The translations under genes were made by a program, and so were the position numbers. DNA of 64,000 nucleotides from Winogradskyella vincentii (GTDB lineage Bacteria > Bacteroidota > Bacteroidia > Flavobacteriales > Flavobacteriaceae): positions 496,001 through 560,000 of the forward strand of contig NZ_JAIUJS010000002.1 in the NCBI RefSeq assembly GCF_020166345.1, in the 5' to 3' direction. The notes beneath the pieces are model-generated. The model had not been told where the DNA came from, made no database searches, and was given only the letters and a program-made list of their open reading frames with translations. Of this stretch, positions 17,124-26,932 are shown piece after piece; position 1 is the stretch's first letter, and every line of letters begins with the position of its first letter.

Positions 17124-17163
17124 ATAAAAAAAACCTGTCAGGTGATTAATTCTTAACAGGTTT
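17124..17163 (-). terminator. Terminator after asnS
   Basis: AAACCTGT / ACAGGTTT with an 17-nt loop; the minus strand continues into a T tract (17124-17130). Confidence 0.75.
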
Positions 17164-17172
17164 CTCTTTTCT

Positions 17173-18606
17173 TTAAAATTCTGCGTTTTGAGGTGTTCTT
17201 GGGTATGGTATTACATCTCTAATATTATTCATACCAGTGGCAAACATAACCAATCTTTCAAAGCCAAGTCCAAAACCAGAATGTACAGCAGTTCCATACT
17301 TACGTAAATCTAAATACCACCATAATTCTTCCTCAGGTATATCCAGTGCTTTCATTTTTTCAACTAAAACATCTAATCTTTCTTCACGTTGAGATCCTCC
17401 AACCATTTCACCAATACCAGGGAAAAGTATATCCATAGCTCTTACAGTTTTCCCATCTTCATTTAAACGCATATAAAAAGCTTTAATATTTGCTGGATAA
17501 TCAAACAAAATTACTGGACATTTAAAGTGTTTTTCTACTAGGAATCGTTCATGCTCAGACTGTAAATCTGCTCCCCATTCATCAATGATATATTTGAATT
17601 TTTTCTTTTTGTTAGGCTTAGAGTTTCTCAGAATTTCTATTGCTTCGGTATAGCTAACTCGCTTAAAGTTATTGTCTACAACAAACCTCATTTTCTCAAT
17701 TAAACTCATTTCGCTTCTTTCGGCTTGAGGTTTGGTTTTCTCTTCATCTAAAAGTCTTTTCTCTAGAAACGTTAAGTCTTCTAAATTATGTTCTAAAACA
17801 TAGTTTAAAACAGATTTTAAGAAGTCTTCCGCCAAATCCATATTACCAGCTAAATCCATAAAAGCGACTTCTGGTTCTATCATCCAAAACTCAGCCAAAT
17901 GACGTGAAGTATTAGAGTTTTCTGCTCTGAAAGTTGGGCCAAATGTATAAACTTTACCTAAGGACATGGCATAGGTTTCTGCTTCTAATTGCCCAGAAAC
18001 AGTGAGATTGGTTTCTTTTCCAAAGAAGTCTTCTGTATAGTTTACTTCACCATTTTCATTAAGTGGTGGGTTCTTAGCATCTAAAGTGCTAACTCTAAAC
18101 ATTTCTCCTGCGCCTTCTGCATCACTTCCAGTTACAATTGGTGTATGCATATTGTAAAATCCATTTTCAGTAAAGTATTTATGGATTGCAAATGATAATG
18201 ACGAACGCAAACGCATTACAGCACTAAATGTGTTTGTACGTGTGCGTAAATGTGCATTTTCTCTTAAAAACTCAAACGAATGTTTCTTTGGTTGAATAGG
18301 GTATGTTTCAGGATCTGAGTCACCTAAAATCTCAAGTTTTTTTACTTGGATTTCAACTTTTTGTCCTTTTCCTTGACTCTCAACCAATTCACCAGATACA
18401 TGAATTGCAGCACCAGTTGTAACACGTTTTAATGTTGCCTCATCAAAATTTTCGAAATCTACTACACACTGGATATTATTTAAGGTAGAACCATCGTTTA
18501 AAGCAATAAATCGATTTGCTCTAAATGTTCTAACCCATCCTTTTACGGTAACATCTTGCAAGGTCACCTCTTGTGAAAGTAATTCTGCTACAGTTTTAGT
18601 CATCAT
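17173..18606 (-). CDS. asnS: Asparaginyl-tRNA synthetase
   Basis: Charges tRNA-Asn. 477 residues: an OB-fold anticodon-binding domain (about 1-110) and a class II catalytic domain with motif 2 FGPTFRAENSNTSRHLAEFW and motif 3 SGFGLGFERLVMFATG. The Asn-specific feature SNTSRH supports AsnS over AspS. The first two codons are both ATG (18606 or 18603). It is 21 nt behind the RND exporter gene on the same strand. Confidence 0.96.
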   Translation of the reverse strand: MMTKTVAELLSQEVTLQDVTVKGWVRTFRANRFIALNDGSTLNNIQCVVDFENFDEATLKRVTTGAAIHVSGELVESQGKGQKVEIQVKKLEILGDSDPETYPIQPKKHSFEFLRENAHLRTRTNTFSAVMRLRSSLSFAIHKYFTENGFYNMHTPIVTGSDAEGAGEMFRVSTLDAKNPPLNENGEVNYTEDFFGKETNLTVSGQLEAETYAMSLGKVYTFGPTFRAENSNTSRHLAEFWMIEPEVAFMDLAGNMDLAEDFLKSVLNYVLEHNLEDLTFLEKRLLDEEKTKPQAERSEMSLIEKMRFVVDNNFKRVSYTEAIEILRNSKPNKKKKFKYIIDEWGADLQSEHERFLVEKHFKCPVILFDYPANIKAFYMRLNEDGKTVRAMDILFPGIGEMVGGSQREERLDVLVEKMKALDIPEEELWWYLDLRKYGTAVHSGFGLGFERLVMFATGMNNIRDVIPYPRTPQNAEF

Positions 18607-18627
18607 CTCTATTTAAATTTTTAAATG

Positions 18628-21048
18628 CTAAGATATATTTTCTTCTTTATTTTCAATTTCATCCTCGTCATCATCTTCCTCTGGAATAATGTTAATTGCT
18701 GGTTCCCTTAGTACCTCTTTGTTTGCAATATTACGTTCCAGCGATAATAATAATGAAGGTAATAATAACAGATTTGAAAGCATCGCAAATAATAAGGTTG
18801 CAGACACCAATGCACCTAAGGCTACAGTACCACCAAAACTAGAAATGGTAAATACAGAGAACCCAAAGAATAGAACGATAGATGTATAGAACATGCTTAC
18901 ACCAGTTTCTCTTAAGGCAGCATAAACGGATTTTCTAATTTTCCAGTGATTAGCTTGCAATTCCTGTCTGTATTTTGCCAAGAAATGTATGGTGTCATCA
19001 ACAGAAATACCAAAAGCAATACTAAATACTAGAATGGTAGATGGCTTTATCGGTACGCCTAGATAGCCCATTAAACCTGCAGTTACCAGTAATGGTAATA
19101 GATTTGGGATTAAGGATACTATGATCATTCTAAATGAACGGAACATATAAGCCATAAATAATGATATTAAGAATATGGCCAAGCTCAATGAAATGACAAG
19201 GTTCCTTACCAGATACTTTGTTCCCTTTTGAAAAACTAATGCCTTTCCTGTTAGTGTCACATCATAGCGCTCCTTTGGAAATACTTTGTCTATTTTATTT
19301 TGAAGATTCTCTTGAATACGCTCCATTTTATCGGTACCGATATCTTTCATGAAAGTTGTAACACGTGCATATTGGCCAGTACTATCGACAAAGTTTTTCA
19401 ATAAATCTACCTCCGAATTAGAGTTTTTCGCATAGGATAGTATAAAACTATTCTCTTGGCTTGTCGGTAATTGATAGTACTTAGGATTACCGTTATAATA
19501 AGCTTGCTTACTGTATTTCACTAAGCTTACAACTGAAATTGGCTTGGATAACTCTGGAGTTTCAAAAATCAACTCTTCAACCTCATTTATACGCTTTAAG
19601 GTACCTAATTTCATTACACCCTTTTTGCGCTTGGTGTCAACCATAATCTCAAGCGGCATTATACCGTTAAACTCGTTCTCAAAGAACCTAATATCCTTAA
19701 AGAATTGTTTATTCTTAGGCATATCCTCAATTAGACTGCCTGAAATGGTGATTTTGTTAATCCCAATCATACTAACTATAATCAGCACTAAACCTGTTAC
19801 GTAAATTGTGATTTTTTTGTGTTTCACCATCCGCTCCATCCAATCAACAAAACCACCAATCCAACGTTTATTTAAATGCTCTAAATGTCTTGCTTTAGGA
19901 TATGGTAAAAACGTATATATAATAGGTATAATTAATAAGCATAAAATGAAAATTGCTAGAATACTTAATGAGGCTACAATACCAAACTCCTTCAATAATT
20001 TACTTTGGGTAAGTATGAATGTTGCAAAACCAGATGCGGTTGTAACATTAGTCATTAAAGTGGCATTACCAATTTTTGTTATGACGCGCTGAAGTGATTT
20101 TACCTTATTACCGTGAGATTTTACTTCGTGCTGGTATTTATTAATTAGAAAAATACAATTAGGTATACCTATAACGATGATTAAAGGAGGTATTAATGCT
20201 GTTAGGACTGTGATTTCATATTTTAATAGACCGAGTATCCCAAAGGTCCACATTACTCCAATACATACCACTATTAAAGAAATAAAAGTAGCTCTAAAGG
20301 ATCTAAAAAACAGAAAGAAAATTAAGGAGGTTACTAGTAACGCTGCACTGATAAAAAGGCCAATCTCATCAACAATATTTTGTGAGTTTAATGTTCTTAT
20401 ATACGGCATTCCTGAAACCCTAACATCCAACCCTGTTTTTTGTTCAAAGGAATTAACTATGGTTTCTAAGTCTTCAATTATGAAATCCTTCCTAGCCGCA
20501 GTATTTACAATATCTTTTTTAAGATATATGGCAGTTCTTATAGTTTTTGAATCTGCATTGAATAAAAAATTATCATAGAACGGATACTTTTTAAAAAGCT
20601 CTTTTTGCAAATCATTCAGTTGGTCAATACTGCTAATAGAATCTTGTATGAAAGGTTCTAATTCAAACTGCTCTTTTTTAGTATTTTTTACAAGTTTTTG
20701 TAAGTCTTTTATGGAAAGAACTGTTTCAACTTCGTCAAATTCTTTAAATGAATCTGCAAGTTTATTCCATGCATTAAATTGTTGTACTGTAAAAAGGCTT
20801 GAATCTTTTACGCCAAGAACAATAAGATTACCCTCTTCGCCAAAGACCTCTAAAAAATTGTTGTATACTAAATTAACTTCATGTTCATCCGGAAGTAAAT
20901 TCGCTTCAGTGTAAGTAAAACGCATGTGTTTCCACTGTAAACTAAAAAAAACAGTAGCTAGGACTATGACTATTAAAATGAAGATTTTGTTACGAAGAAT
21001 TAACCTTGCAACAGCCTCCCAAAATCCTGTAGTAAATAGTTTAAACAT
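18628..21048 (-). CDS. RND/MMPL-type exporter
   Basis: An 806-residue inner-membrane exporter with the two-fold RND layout: a span near 18-40, a periplasmic loop, a membrane block near 225-390 and a span near 415-435, then a second loop and a second block near 630-780. The motif GISVDDTIHFLAKYRQE in the second half is the MMPL/SSD proton-relay segment; the first half has IPNCIFLINKYQHE at the matching place. Such proteins move lipids or hydrophobic compounds; no adaptor or outer-membrane partner is adjacent, so the substrate is open. The C-terminal tail is highly acidic (Asp/Glu-rich). Confidence 0.88.
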   Translation of the reverse strand: MFKLFTTGFWEAVARLILRNKIFILIVIVLATVFFSLQWKHMRFTYTEANLLPDEHEVNLVYNNFLEVFGEEGNLIVLGVKDSSLFTVQQFNAWNKLADSFKEFDEVETVLSIKDLQKLVKNTKKEQFELEPFIQDSISSIDQLNDLQKELFKKYPFYDNFLFNADSKTIRTAIYLKKDIVNTAARKDFIIEDLETIVNSFEQKTGLDVRVSGMPYIRTLNSQNIVDEIGLFISAALLVTSLIFFLFFRSFRATFISLIVVCIGVMWTFGILGLLKYEITVLTALIPPLIIVIGIPNCIFLINKYQHEVKSHGNKVKSLQRVITKIGNATLMTNVTTASGFATFILTQSKLLKEFGIVASLSILAIFILCLLIIPIIYTFLPYPKARHLEHLNKRWIGGFVDWMERMVKHKKITIYVTGLVLIIVSMIGINKITISGSLIEDMPKNKQFFKDIRFFENEFNGIMPLEIMVDTKRKKGVMKLGTLKRINEVEELIFETPELSKPISVVSLVKYSKQAYYNGNPKYYQLPTSQENSFILSYAKNSNSEVDLLKNFVDSTGQYARVTTFMKDIGTDKMERIQENLQNKIDKVFPKERYDVTLTGKALVFQKGTKYLVRNLVISLSLAIFLISLFMAYMFRSFRMIIVSLIPNLLPLLVTAGLMGYLGVPIKPSTILVFSIAFGISVDDTIHFLAKYRQELQANHWKIRKSVYAALRETGVSMFYTSIVLFFGFSVFTISSFGGTVALGALVSATLLFAMLSNLLLLPSLLLSLERNIANKEVLREPAINIIPEEDDDEDEIENKEENIS

Positions 21049-21059
21049 GCACTTAAGTC

Positions 21060-21081
21060 CTTAAAGAGTTTATTCTTTAAG
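21060..21081 (-). other. Hairpin in the exporter leader
   Basis: CTTAAAGA / TCTTTAAG with a 6-nt loop, 12 nt before the exporter start codon and downstream of its -7 box. Confidence 0.35.
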
Positions 21082-21160
21082 ATGTTGTTTATTGATAATC
21101 TTTTTTAATTGAATTGTTGCTGAATTAAATCAATAACAAAATTCATTTCAAAATGAGCGG

Positions 21161-21168
21161 CAAAGGTA
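21161..21168 (-). promoter_or_regulatory. -7 box of the exporter-asnS transcript
   Basis: TACCTTTG on the minus strand fits TAnnTTTG; the leader to the start codon is about 105 nt. Confidence 0.5.
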
Positions 21169-21216
21169 GAAAAAACCTAAGGATTAGCCATTTAATTAAC
21201 AGGAATATAATATATG

Positions 21217-22497
21217 CTACAGAGAAATATTAAAGGTAAACTTAAAGGCAATATTATCTTCGAAATTTGGAAGGTGATAGCCTCCATATCGATAAGCAAA
21301 ACTCAATCCAAATCCAAAGAACAACTTATTGATTTCAAAACCAGATTCTGAGTATAACTTTTCTAAGGTATTAAAGTCAATGCCTTGGTGTCTATCAATA
21401 CTATTCATTGTGCCAACAGCATGTCTAGAAATTAATACTAATTGAGGTTTAAACCATTCAGTAATTTTAAAAGGTTTGAAGAAATGTTTGAATTGCAACG
21501 TACTAAACTTATCACTAAAGAACTCATTAAAATACATGGTTTCAAAACTGTTCAAACCCGCGACAGAAAAACGCTGTAAAATTGTTTCTTTTCTGATGTT
21601 GTTTGGGTAAGAATGGTATAGATGAGTTAGTGGCGTTTCACCATCAGCAATACCTGCTACCAAACCAAGAGTGGTTAATGACTCATTTTTATGTTGAAGA
21701 TGATAAATAGTTCTAAAATCTAATTTTGAAAAATTAAAATCACTTCCAAATACCGATTTAAATCCTTGAGTAAATTGTAACGTAAATTTAGGATAACCAT
21801 CCTTTTCTTCAACTATATAATCTTTTTCGTATCTATAAATGCTAAATGGGCTCCATTGCAAGCTAATCTTGGCAGTACTAACATCGAAGTTGTTGAAACT
21901 TTCATTATCCAGCACAAAATTATAATTATAAGTTGGGTTGATTTTGCTTGTTGCCAACTGCGTTTCAGTCAGTAAATGCTTAGATATCTTATGCTCAACT
22001 GAAATGGATTTTGTTATATGTCTATGAAATAAGTCGATGTTAAGAAGTCTAGGCTCAAAAAAAGTAAAAAAGCGTTTGTCAGTTAAAAATGAAGAACTTC
22101 CGGTTTCTTGAAGATCATCAGTGTATGACAAATTAATCCAAGTATTAGACTTCTCATTAATTCTAAATCCTCCACCTACACTATATTTGTAACGTTTGTC
22201 TTTAAATCCATATACTGCATAACCATTCAGACGATATTTTTCAGAAAATTTATTATTGGTTATTCCGCCTAGACCTGTCCTAAATCCTTCATATTGATTA
22301 AATTTAATAAGGTATCTTAAATCTAGATTGAAATATTTAAAAGGAAGATAACCATTGCCCAGCTTTCTGATAAATTCGATTTTTCTTATGGAGTCTTGCT
22401 TAACTCGGGCTGAATCCTTTTCTAATTCATTTGGTTTTTGAGCAAAACAATTTGTTGCAACAAGTAAAAAAATAACAACAAAGAGATGCTTCGACAT
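21217..22497 (-). CDS. DUF5686-like outer-membrane barrel, short form
   Basis: A 426-residue exported protein with a signal peptide ending NCFAQ. Segments such as YRLNGYAVYGFKDKRYKYSVGG and the repeated amphipathic strands resemble the C-terminal barrel of DUF5686/carboxypeptidase-regulatory-like proteins. Those are usually near 800 residues and start with a carboxypeptidase-like domain that is missing here. The frame has a good signal peptide, so this looks like a genuine short form and not a fragment. Function unknown. Lies downstream of the frr terminator on the same strand. Confidence 0.65.
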   Translation of the reverse strand: MSKHLFVVIFLLVATNCFAQKPNELEKDSARVKQDSIRKIEFIRKLGNGYLPFKYFNLDLRYLIKFNQYEGFRTGLGGITNNKFSEKYRLNGYAVYGFKDKRYKYSVGGGFRINEKSNTWINLSYTDDLQETGSSSFLTDKRFFTFFEPRLLNIDLFHRHITKSISVEHKISKHLLTETQLATSKINPTYNYNFVLDNESFNNFDVSTAKISLQWSPFSIYRYEKDYIVEEKDGYPKFTLQFTQGFKSVFGSDFNFSKLDFRTIYHLQHKNESLTTLGLVAGIADGETPLTHLYHSYPNNIRKETILQRFSVAGLNSFETMYFNEFFSDKFSTLQFKHFFKPFKITEWFKPQLVLISRHAVGTMNSIDRHQGIDFNTLEKLYSESGFEINKLFFGFGLSFAYRYGGYHLPNFEDNIAFKFTFNISL

Positions 22498-22512
22498 AAA
22501 GAGGTATTATTG

Positions 22513-22547
22513 TTAAAAAAAACATCCCGTTTTGTTGGGATGTTTTT
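22513..22547 (-). terminator. Terminator after frr
   Basis: AACATCCC / GGGATGTT with an 8-nt loop and a T tract on the minus strand. Confidence 0.85.
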
Positions 22548-22564
22548 AATGTTTTTCAAGAATT

Positions 22565-23119
22565 CTAAACCGTCATAATTTCATTTTCTTTGACATCTAG
22601 AATACTATCTATCTTTTTAACGTAAGTATCTGTTAATTCTTGTATATCAATCTCAGCATTTCCTTGAAGGTCTTCAGATGCATCTGCTTTTTTGATATCA
22701 TGCATTGCATCTTTTCTGGCATTCCTAACACCAATTTTTGCATCTTCTGCCTCTGATTTTGCTTGCTTAGCCAATTCTTTTCTTCGCTCTTCAGTTAATG
22801 GTGGAACGTTTATGATTATTGTTTCGCCATTATTCATTGGATTAAAACCTAAATTGGCAACCATAATACCGCGTTCAATTTCTTGAAGCATACTCTTTTC
22901 CCATGGTTGTACAGAGATAGTTCTACCGTCTGGTGTATTTACATTTGCCACTTGGTTAAGAGGTGTTTGTGCACCATAGTAATCCACCATTACGCTACCT
23001 AACATAGACGGTGTTGCTTTCCCAGCTCTGATATTAACCAACTGTTTTTCTAAATGCTTAATTGCGGCATCCATTGCCTCCTTAGCTGTGTCTATAATAA
23101 ATTCAATCTCTTCGTTCAT
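22565..23119 (-). CDS. frr: Ribosome recycling factor
   Basis: Splits post-termination ribosomes together with EF-G. 184 residues, normal length. Visible blocks are LEKQLVNIRAGKATPSML, the hinge-side VNTPDGRTISVQPWEKSML and PPLTEERRKELAKQAKSEAE. It follows pyrH after 44 nt on the same strand, the classical pyrH-frr order. Confidence 0.97.
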   Translation of the reverse strand: MNEEIEFIIDTAKEAMDAAIKHLEKQLVNIRAGKATPSMLGSVMVDYYGAQTPLNQVANVNTPDGRTISVQPWEKSMLQEIERGIMVANLGFNPMNNGETIIINVPPLTEERRKELAKQAKSEAEDAKIGVRNARKDAMHDIKKADASEDLQGNAEIDIQELTDTYVKKIDSILDVKENEIMTV

Positions 23120-23163
23120 AGTATTATAATTTTAATTGAGCATTATCAAAATTTAAGCCAAAT

Positions 23164-23871
23164 TTATAAATTAACTACTGTACCAATATTTTCACCAGAA
23201 ACGACTTTTAATAAATTACCTTTTTTATTCATATCAAAAACAATAATTGGTAAGTTGTTTTCTTGACTTAACGTAAAGGCTGTTGTGTCCATAACCTTTA
23301 GTCCTTTCCTAAGTACGTCATCAAATGATATTTCATCAAATTTGATTGCACTTGTATCTTTTTCAGGATCTGCATTGTAAATTCCATCTACACGAGTTCC
23401 TTTTAAAATTACATCTGCTTCCATTTCTATGGCTCTTAGTACGGCAGCTGAATCCGTAGTAAAGTATGGGTTACCTGTACCACCACCAAAAATTACAACA
23501 CGACCTTTTTCTAAATGACGTAAAGCCTTGCGTCTAATAAAAGGTTCTGCAACTTCATTTATTTTTATTGCAGTTTGCAATCTTGTTGGGATATCAGCAT
23601 CTTCTAATGCACTTTGTAAAGCTAAACCGTTAATAACAGTCGCGAGCATACCCATATGGTCGCCTTGCACACGATCCATACCATTACTCGCGCCAGCAAC
23701 ACCTCTAAAAATGTTACCGCCACCAATAACTATGGCTACTTGAACACCTTTATCTGTTATAGTTTTTATGTCTTGGGCATATTCGGCTAAACGCTCAGGG
23801 TCTATACCATACTGACGAGTGCCCATTAAAGCTTCACCAGAAAGTTTTAGTAAAATTCTTTTGTATTTCAT
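23164..23871 (-). CDS. pyrH: UMP kinase
   Basis: Phosphorylates UMP to UDP; hexameric amino-acid-kinase-fold enzyme. 235 residues from the ATG at 23871 ([17 protein letters not shown]), which matches the family start; the ATG at 23904 would lie upstream of it on the far side of the -7 box region. Motifs: [39 protein letters not shown]. First gene of pyrH-frr. Confidence 0.96.
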   Translation of the reverse strand: MKYKRILLKLSGEALMGTRQYGIDPERLAEYAQDIKTITDKGVQVAIVIGGGNIFRGVAGASNGMDRVQGDHMGMLATVINGLALQSALEDADIPTRLQTAIKINEVAEPFIRRKALRHLEKGRVVIFGGGTGNPYFTTDSAAVLRAIEMEADVILKGTRVDGIYNADPEKDTSAIKFDEISFDDVLRKGLKVMDTTAFTLSQENNLPIIVFDMNKKGNLLKVVSGENIGTVVNL

Positions 23872-23891
23872 TATGAATTTTGAAAGTTGAA

Positions 23892-23899
23892 CAAAGCTA
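23892..23899 (-). promoter_or_regulatory. -7 box of pyrH
   Basis: TAGCTTTG on the minus strand fits TAnnTTTG, 20 nt before the pyrH start at 23871. It supports the shorter pyrH start. Confidence 0.5.
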
Positions 23900-23935
23900 C
23901 ACAATTCTTAGCTTCTTTAAAAGCGAAAAAAAGGC

Positions 23936-23967
23936 CAAAAAAAACCCTCAAATATTATTTGAGGGTT
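23936..23967 (-). terminator. Terminator after tsf
   Basis: AACCCTCAAAT / ATTTGAGGGTT, 11-bp stem with a 3-nt loop, then eight T on the minus strand. Confidence 0.92.
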
Positions 23968-23992
23968 ATGAGATTTATTATATCAAAAAAGA

Positions 23993-24823
23993 TTATCCTA
24001 AGGCAACACGTTTAAATGAAGTTACCTCAACATCACCAATTGTCTTAACATAATTAGCAACACTAACTTTACTATCCTTAATAAATGCTTGATTAACTAA
24101 AGTATTGTCTTTAAAGAAGCGCTTTAATTTACCCTTAGCGATATTATCTAACATAGCTTCTGGCTTACCTTCTTGACGAAGTTGATCTTTTGCTATTTCA
24201 ATTTCTTTTTCAATTACAGATGCATCAACACCCTCTTCATTTAATGCAATAGGATTCATTGCAGCGGCTTGCATAGCAACATCTTTAGCAACTACATCAG
24301 CGCCATCAACATTAGTTGATAAACCTACTAAAGTAGCAATCTTGTTTCCTGCATGTATGTAAGAACCAACAAATGGAGCTTCAATTTTCTCAAATGCATT
24401 AATTCCTAATTTTTCACCGATCACACCTGTTTGCTCAATTAATTTTTCAGCTACAGTCATTCCACCAAAATCAGCTGCTAAAAACTCATCTTTAGAATTG
24501 AAGTTTAATGCTAAATCAGCTAACTCATGAGCAAGTGCCACAAAGTTGTCGTTTTTACCAACAAAGTCAGTTTCACAACCTAATACTATTGAAACACCAA
24601 CAGTATTATCTCCATTTACTTTTGCAATAGCCGCACCTTCAGTAGATTCTCTATCTGCACGTTTTGCAGCTACTTTTTGTCCTTTTTTACGTAATATTTC
24701 AATGGCTTTGTCAAAATCTCCATTAGCTTCTACTAATGCTTTCTTACAATCCATCATACCTGCACCAGTAGCCTTTCTCAATTTGTTTACTTCTGCTGCC
24801 GTGATTTTTACAGTATTTTCCAT
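23993..24823 (-). CDS. tsf: Elongation factor Ts
   Basis: Nucleotide-exchange factor for EF-Tu. 276 residues; N-terminal UBA-type domain with VNKLRKATGAGMMDCKKAL, the core TDFVGKND signature, and the C-terminal LVNQAFIKD motif. Follows rpsB after 82 nt on the same strand, the usual rpsB-tsf pair, and is closed by a strong terminator. Confidence 0.97.
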   Translation of the reverse strand: MENTVKITAAEVNKLRKATGAGMMDCKKALVEANGDFDKAIEILRKKGQKVAAKRADRESTEGAAIAKVNGDNTVGVSIVLGCETDFVGKNDNFVALAHELADLALNFNSKDEFLAADFGGMTVAEKLIEQTGVIGEKLGINAFEKIEAPFVGSYIHAGNKIATLVGLSTNVDGADVVAKDVAMQAAAMNPIALNEEGVDASVIEKEIEIAKDQLRQEGKPEAMLDNIAKGKLKRFFKDNTLVNQAFIKDSKVSVANYVKTIGDVEVTSFKRVALG

Positions 24824-24905
24824 AATTATTAAATTTAAAAAGTCGATTAATTTATTTCTAAAAGAAAAGAACTAAACGACTTTTTTCATGTATTCTAAAA
24901 TCTAT

Positions 24906-25697
24906 TTATTCTTCTTCTTTATTTGCTTCTACAGTTTCAGCTTTTGCCTCAACTGGAGCTGGTTTAGCATCTTGCTTTTGTGCCTTACCTTCTTTTTCTG
25001 CACGTTCAGCTTTTCTCTCGTTTAATCCGTCTTCAATAGCTGAAGCTACAATAGAAAGTACTTTGTTAATCGATTTTGAAGCATCATCATTTGCAGGGAT
25101 TAGATAATCTACTTGACGAGGGTCAGAGTTTGTATCTACCATTGCAAAGATTGGAATATTTAATTTCTGAGCTTCTTTAATCGCAATATGCTCGCGCTTA
25201 ATATCCACTACAAATAATGCGCCTGGTAAACGAGTCATATCAGAAATAGAACCAAGATTCTTTTCTAATTTAGCACGTTGACGGTCAACTTGTAAACGCT
25301 CTTTTTTAGATAAAGAATTGAAAGTTCCGTCTTTTTTCATTCTATCGATAGAAGCCATTTTCTTAACAGCTTTTCTGATAGTCACAAAATTTGTTAGCAT
25401 TCCACCTGGCCAACGCTCAGTAATATAAGGTTGGTTTACAGCACCTGCCTTTTCAGCAACGATGTCTTTCGCTTGTTTTTTAGTTGCAACAAACAAAATT
25501 TTCTTACCTGACGCTGCAATTTTACTTAATGCTGCACAAGTTTCTTCAATTTTAGCTGCTGTTTTGTAAAGGTTGATAATATGGATACCGTTACGCTCCA
25601 TATAAATGTAAGGAGCCATGTTTGGGTCCCACTTACGTGTAAGGTGTCCGAAGTGTACACCTGCTTCTAGTAGTTCTTTTACTTCTACTTTTTCCAT
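24906..25697 (-). CDS. rpsB: Ribosomal protein S2
   Basis: Small-subunit protein S2, 263 residues. Signature segments are LLEAGVHFGHLTRKWDPNM, ERWPGGMLTNF and PIFAMVDTNSDPRQVDYLIPANDDASKS. The last 35 residues are a Lys/Ala/Glu-rich extension. The 210-nt gap upstream contains the rpsI terminator and a leader with short inverted repeats. Confidence 0.97.
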   Translation of the reverse strand: MEKVEVKELLEAGVHFGHLTRKWDPNMAPYIYMERNGIHIINLYKTAAKIEETCAALSKIAASGKKILFVATKKQAKDIVAEKAGAVNQPYITERWPGGMLTNFVTIRKAVKKMASIDRMKKDGTFNSLSKKERLQVDRQRAKLEKNLGSISDMTRLPGALFVVDIKREHIAIKEAQKLNIPIFAMVDTNSDPRQVDYLIPANDDASKSINKVLSIVASAIEDGLNERKAERAEKEGKAQKQDAKPAPVEAKAETVEANKEEE

Positions 25698-25860
25698 TTT
25701 TGTAATAGTTTACGTTCTGTTGAATTAGCAATGATTAAGTGGTTGCTTTTGCTTGCCTTAACCATTTAGATGCTAAACTAAATCCCAATGTTTCCATTGT
25801 GGACAACAATAACTGGTTTAAATTTTGCCGCACTATGCAGCGATTTCAATAAAATAAAGT
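25698..25860 (-). promoter_or_regulatory. rpsB leader with short inverted repeats
   Basis: No gene is visible. It holds small inverted repeats, e.g. ATTTAG / CTAAAT (about 25766-25785) and CAATG / CATTG (about 25787-25800), and no clear -7 box. A structured S2 leader is possible but not shown. Confidence 0.25.
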
Positions 25861-25892
25861 AATTCAGAATCTGACAAGTCAGATTCTGAATT
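25861..25892 (-). terminator. Perfect 14-bp hairpin after rpsI
   Basis: AATTCAGAATCTGA / TCAGATTCTGAATT with a CAAG loop, 16 nt after the rpsI stop. The minus strand continues T-rich but without a clean T run, so termination could be partial. Confidence 0.7.
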
Positions 25893-25907
25893 AAATGTTG
25901 TTGGATA

Positions 25908-26294
25908 TTAACGTTTAGAGAACTGGAATTTCTTACGCGCTTTCTTCTGACCGAATTTCTTACGCTCTACCATTCTTGGATCTCTAGTTAATAGACCTTC
26001 TGGCTTTAATATTGCTCTGTTTTCAGCATCATGTTCGCACATTGCACGAGATAATGCTAAACGTATAGCTTCCGCCTGGCCGGTGATACCACCTCCATAT
26101 ACGTTAACAGTAATATCAAAGTTGCCATCATTGTTAGTCATGACTAAAGGTTGGTTTACTTTATACTGCAAAGGTGCAGTAGTAAAATAATCCGCCATGC
26201 CTTTTTTGTTCACCGTAATGTTACCTTTTCCTTTGGCAACGTATACACGGGCAACAGCCGTCTTTCTACGGCCAATTTTGTGAATTACTTCCAT
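25908..26294 (-). CDS. rpsI: Ribosomal protein S9
   Basis: Small-subunit protein S9, 128 residues, with the N-terminal IGRRKTAVARVYV, GGGITGQAEAIRLALSRAM, and the basic C-terminal tail KKARKKFQFSKR that reaches the decoding centre. Its start codon overlaps the rplM stop by one base (TAATG), so the two are translationally coupled. Confidence 0.97.
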   Translation of the reverse strand: MEVIHKIGRRKTAVARVYVAKGKGNITVNKKGMADYFTTAPLQYKVNQPLVMTNNDGNFDITVNVYGGGITGQAEAIRLALSRAMCEHDAENRAILKPEGLLTRDPRMVERKKFGQKKARKKFQFSKR

Positions 26295-26749
26295 TAGTTA
26301 AATTCTTTTAAATTAATTGTTTTTGGCTTTTGAGCTTCGTGAGCATGCTCAGCACCAGCAACAACTGTTAGGTTACGGAATAATTGTGCTCCTAATTTAT
26401 TTTTAGGCAACATTCCTTTTACTGACTTTTCTACCAATCTGGTTGGGTCTTTTTCAAACATCTCAGTAGCTGTCAGGCTTCTTTGACCACCTGGATAACC
26501 TGTGTGACGGATATAACTTTTCTCCGTCCATTTGTTACCAGTTAAGTTGATTTTCTCAGCGTTAACAACAATTACGTTATCACCGCAATCAACGTGTGGC
26601 GTAAAATTAGGTTTGTGCTTACCTCTTAAAAGTATTGCTACTTTTGAAGCTAAGCGACCTAAAGTTTGTCCTTCAGCATCAACCAAGACCCACTCCTTAT
26701 TAACGGTAGCTTTGTTAGCAGAAACTGTTTTGTAGCTTAATGTATCCAC
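26294..26749 (-). CDS. rplM: Ribosomal protein L13
   Basis: Large-subunit protein L13, 151 residues, with [28 protein letters not shown], the conserved [10 protein letters not shown] and [11 protein letters not shown]. First gene of rplM-rpsI. A promoter with both consensus boxes lies 67-98 nt upstream. The leader between them has a small hairpin, TGTGC / GCACA at 26768-26782. Confidence 0.97.
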   Translation of the reverse strand: MDTLSYKTVSANKATVNKEWVLVDAEGQTLGRLASKVAILLRGKHKPNFTPHVDCGDNVIVVNAEKINLTGNKWTEKSYIRHTGYPGGQRSLTATEMFEKDPTRLVEKSVKGMLPKNKLGAQLFRNLTVVAGAEHAHEAQKPKTINLKEFN

Positions 26750-26816
26750 ACTAATTTGATTTATAACTGTGCTTTTTGCACAATTGATTATACATTTCTC
26801 TCTAAAAAAGAGTTTG

Positions 26817-26847
26817 CAAATTTACGATAAACTATTGGATTACCAAA
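26817..26847 (-). promoter_or_regulatory. Consensus promoter of rplM-rpsI
   Basis: On the minus strand TTTG (26844-26847), exactly 19 nt, then TAAATTTG (26817-26824): a full match to the Bacteroidota housekeeping promoter. Confidence 0.8.
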
Positions 26848-26932
26848 CCTTGGCGAAGGTTTTTTTAGACTGAAAATCAGGTAAATGAAAATAGAGTGGA
26901 AATAGAGAATTTAGCACTAATGATTACCCGGA

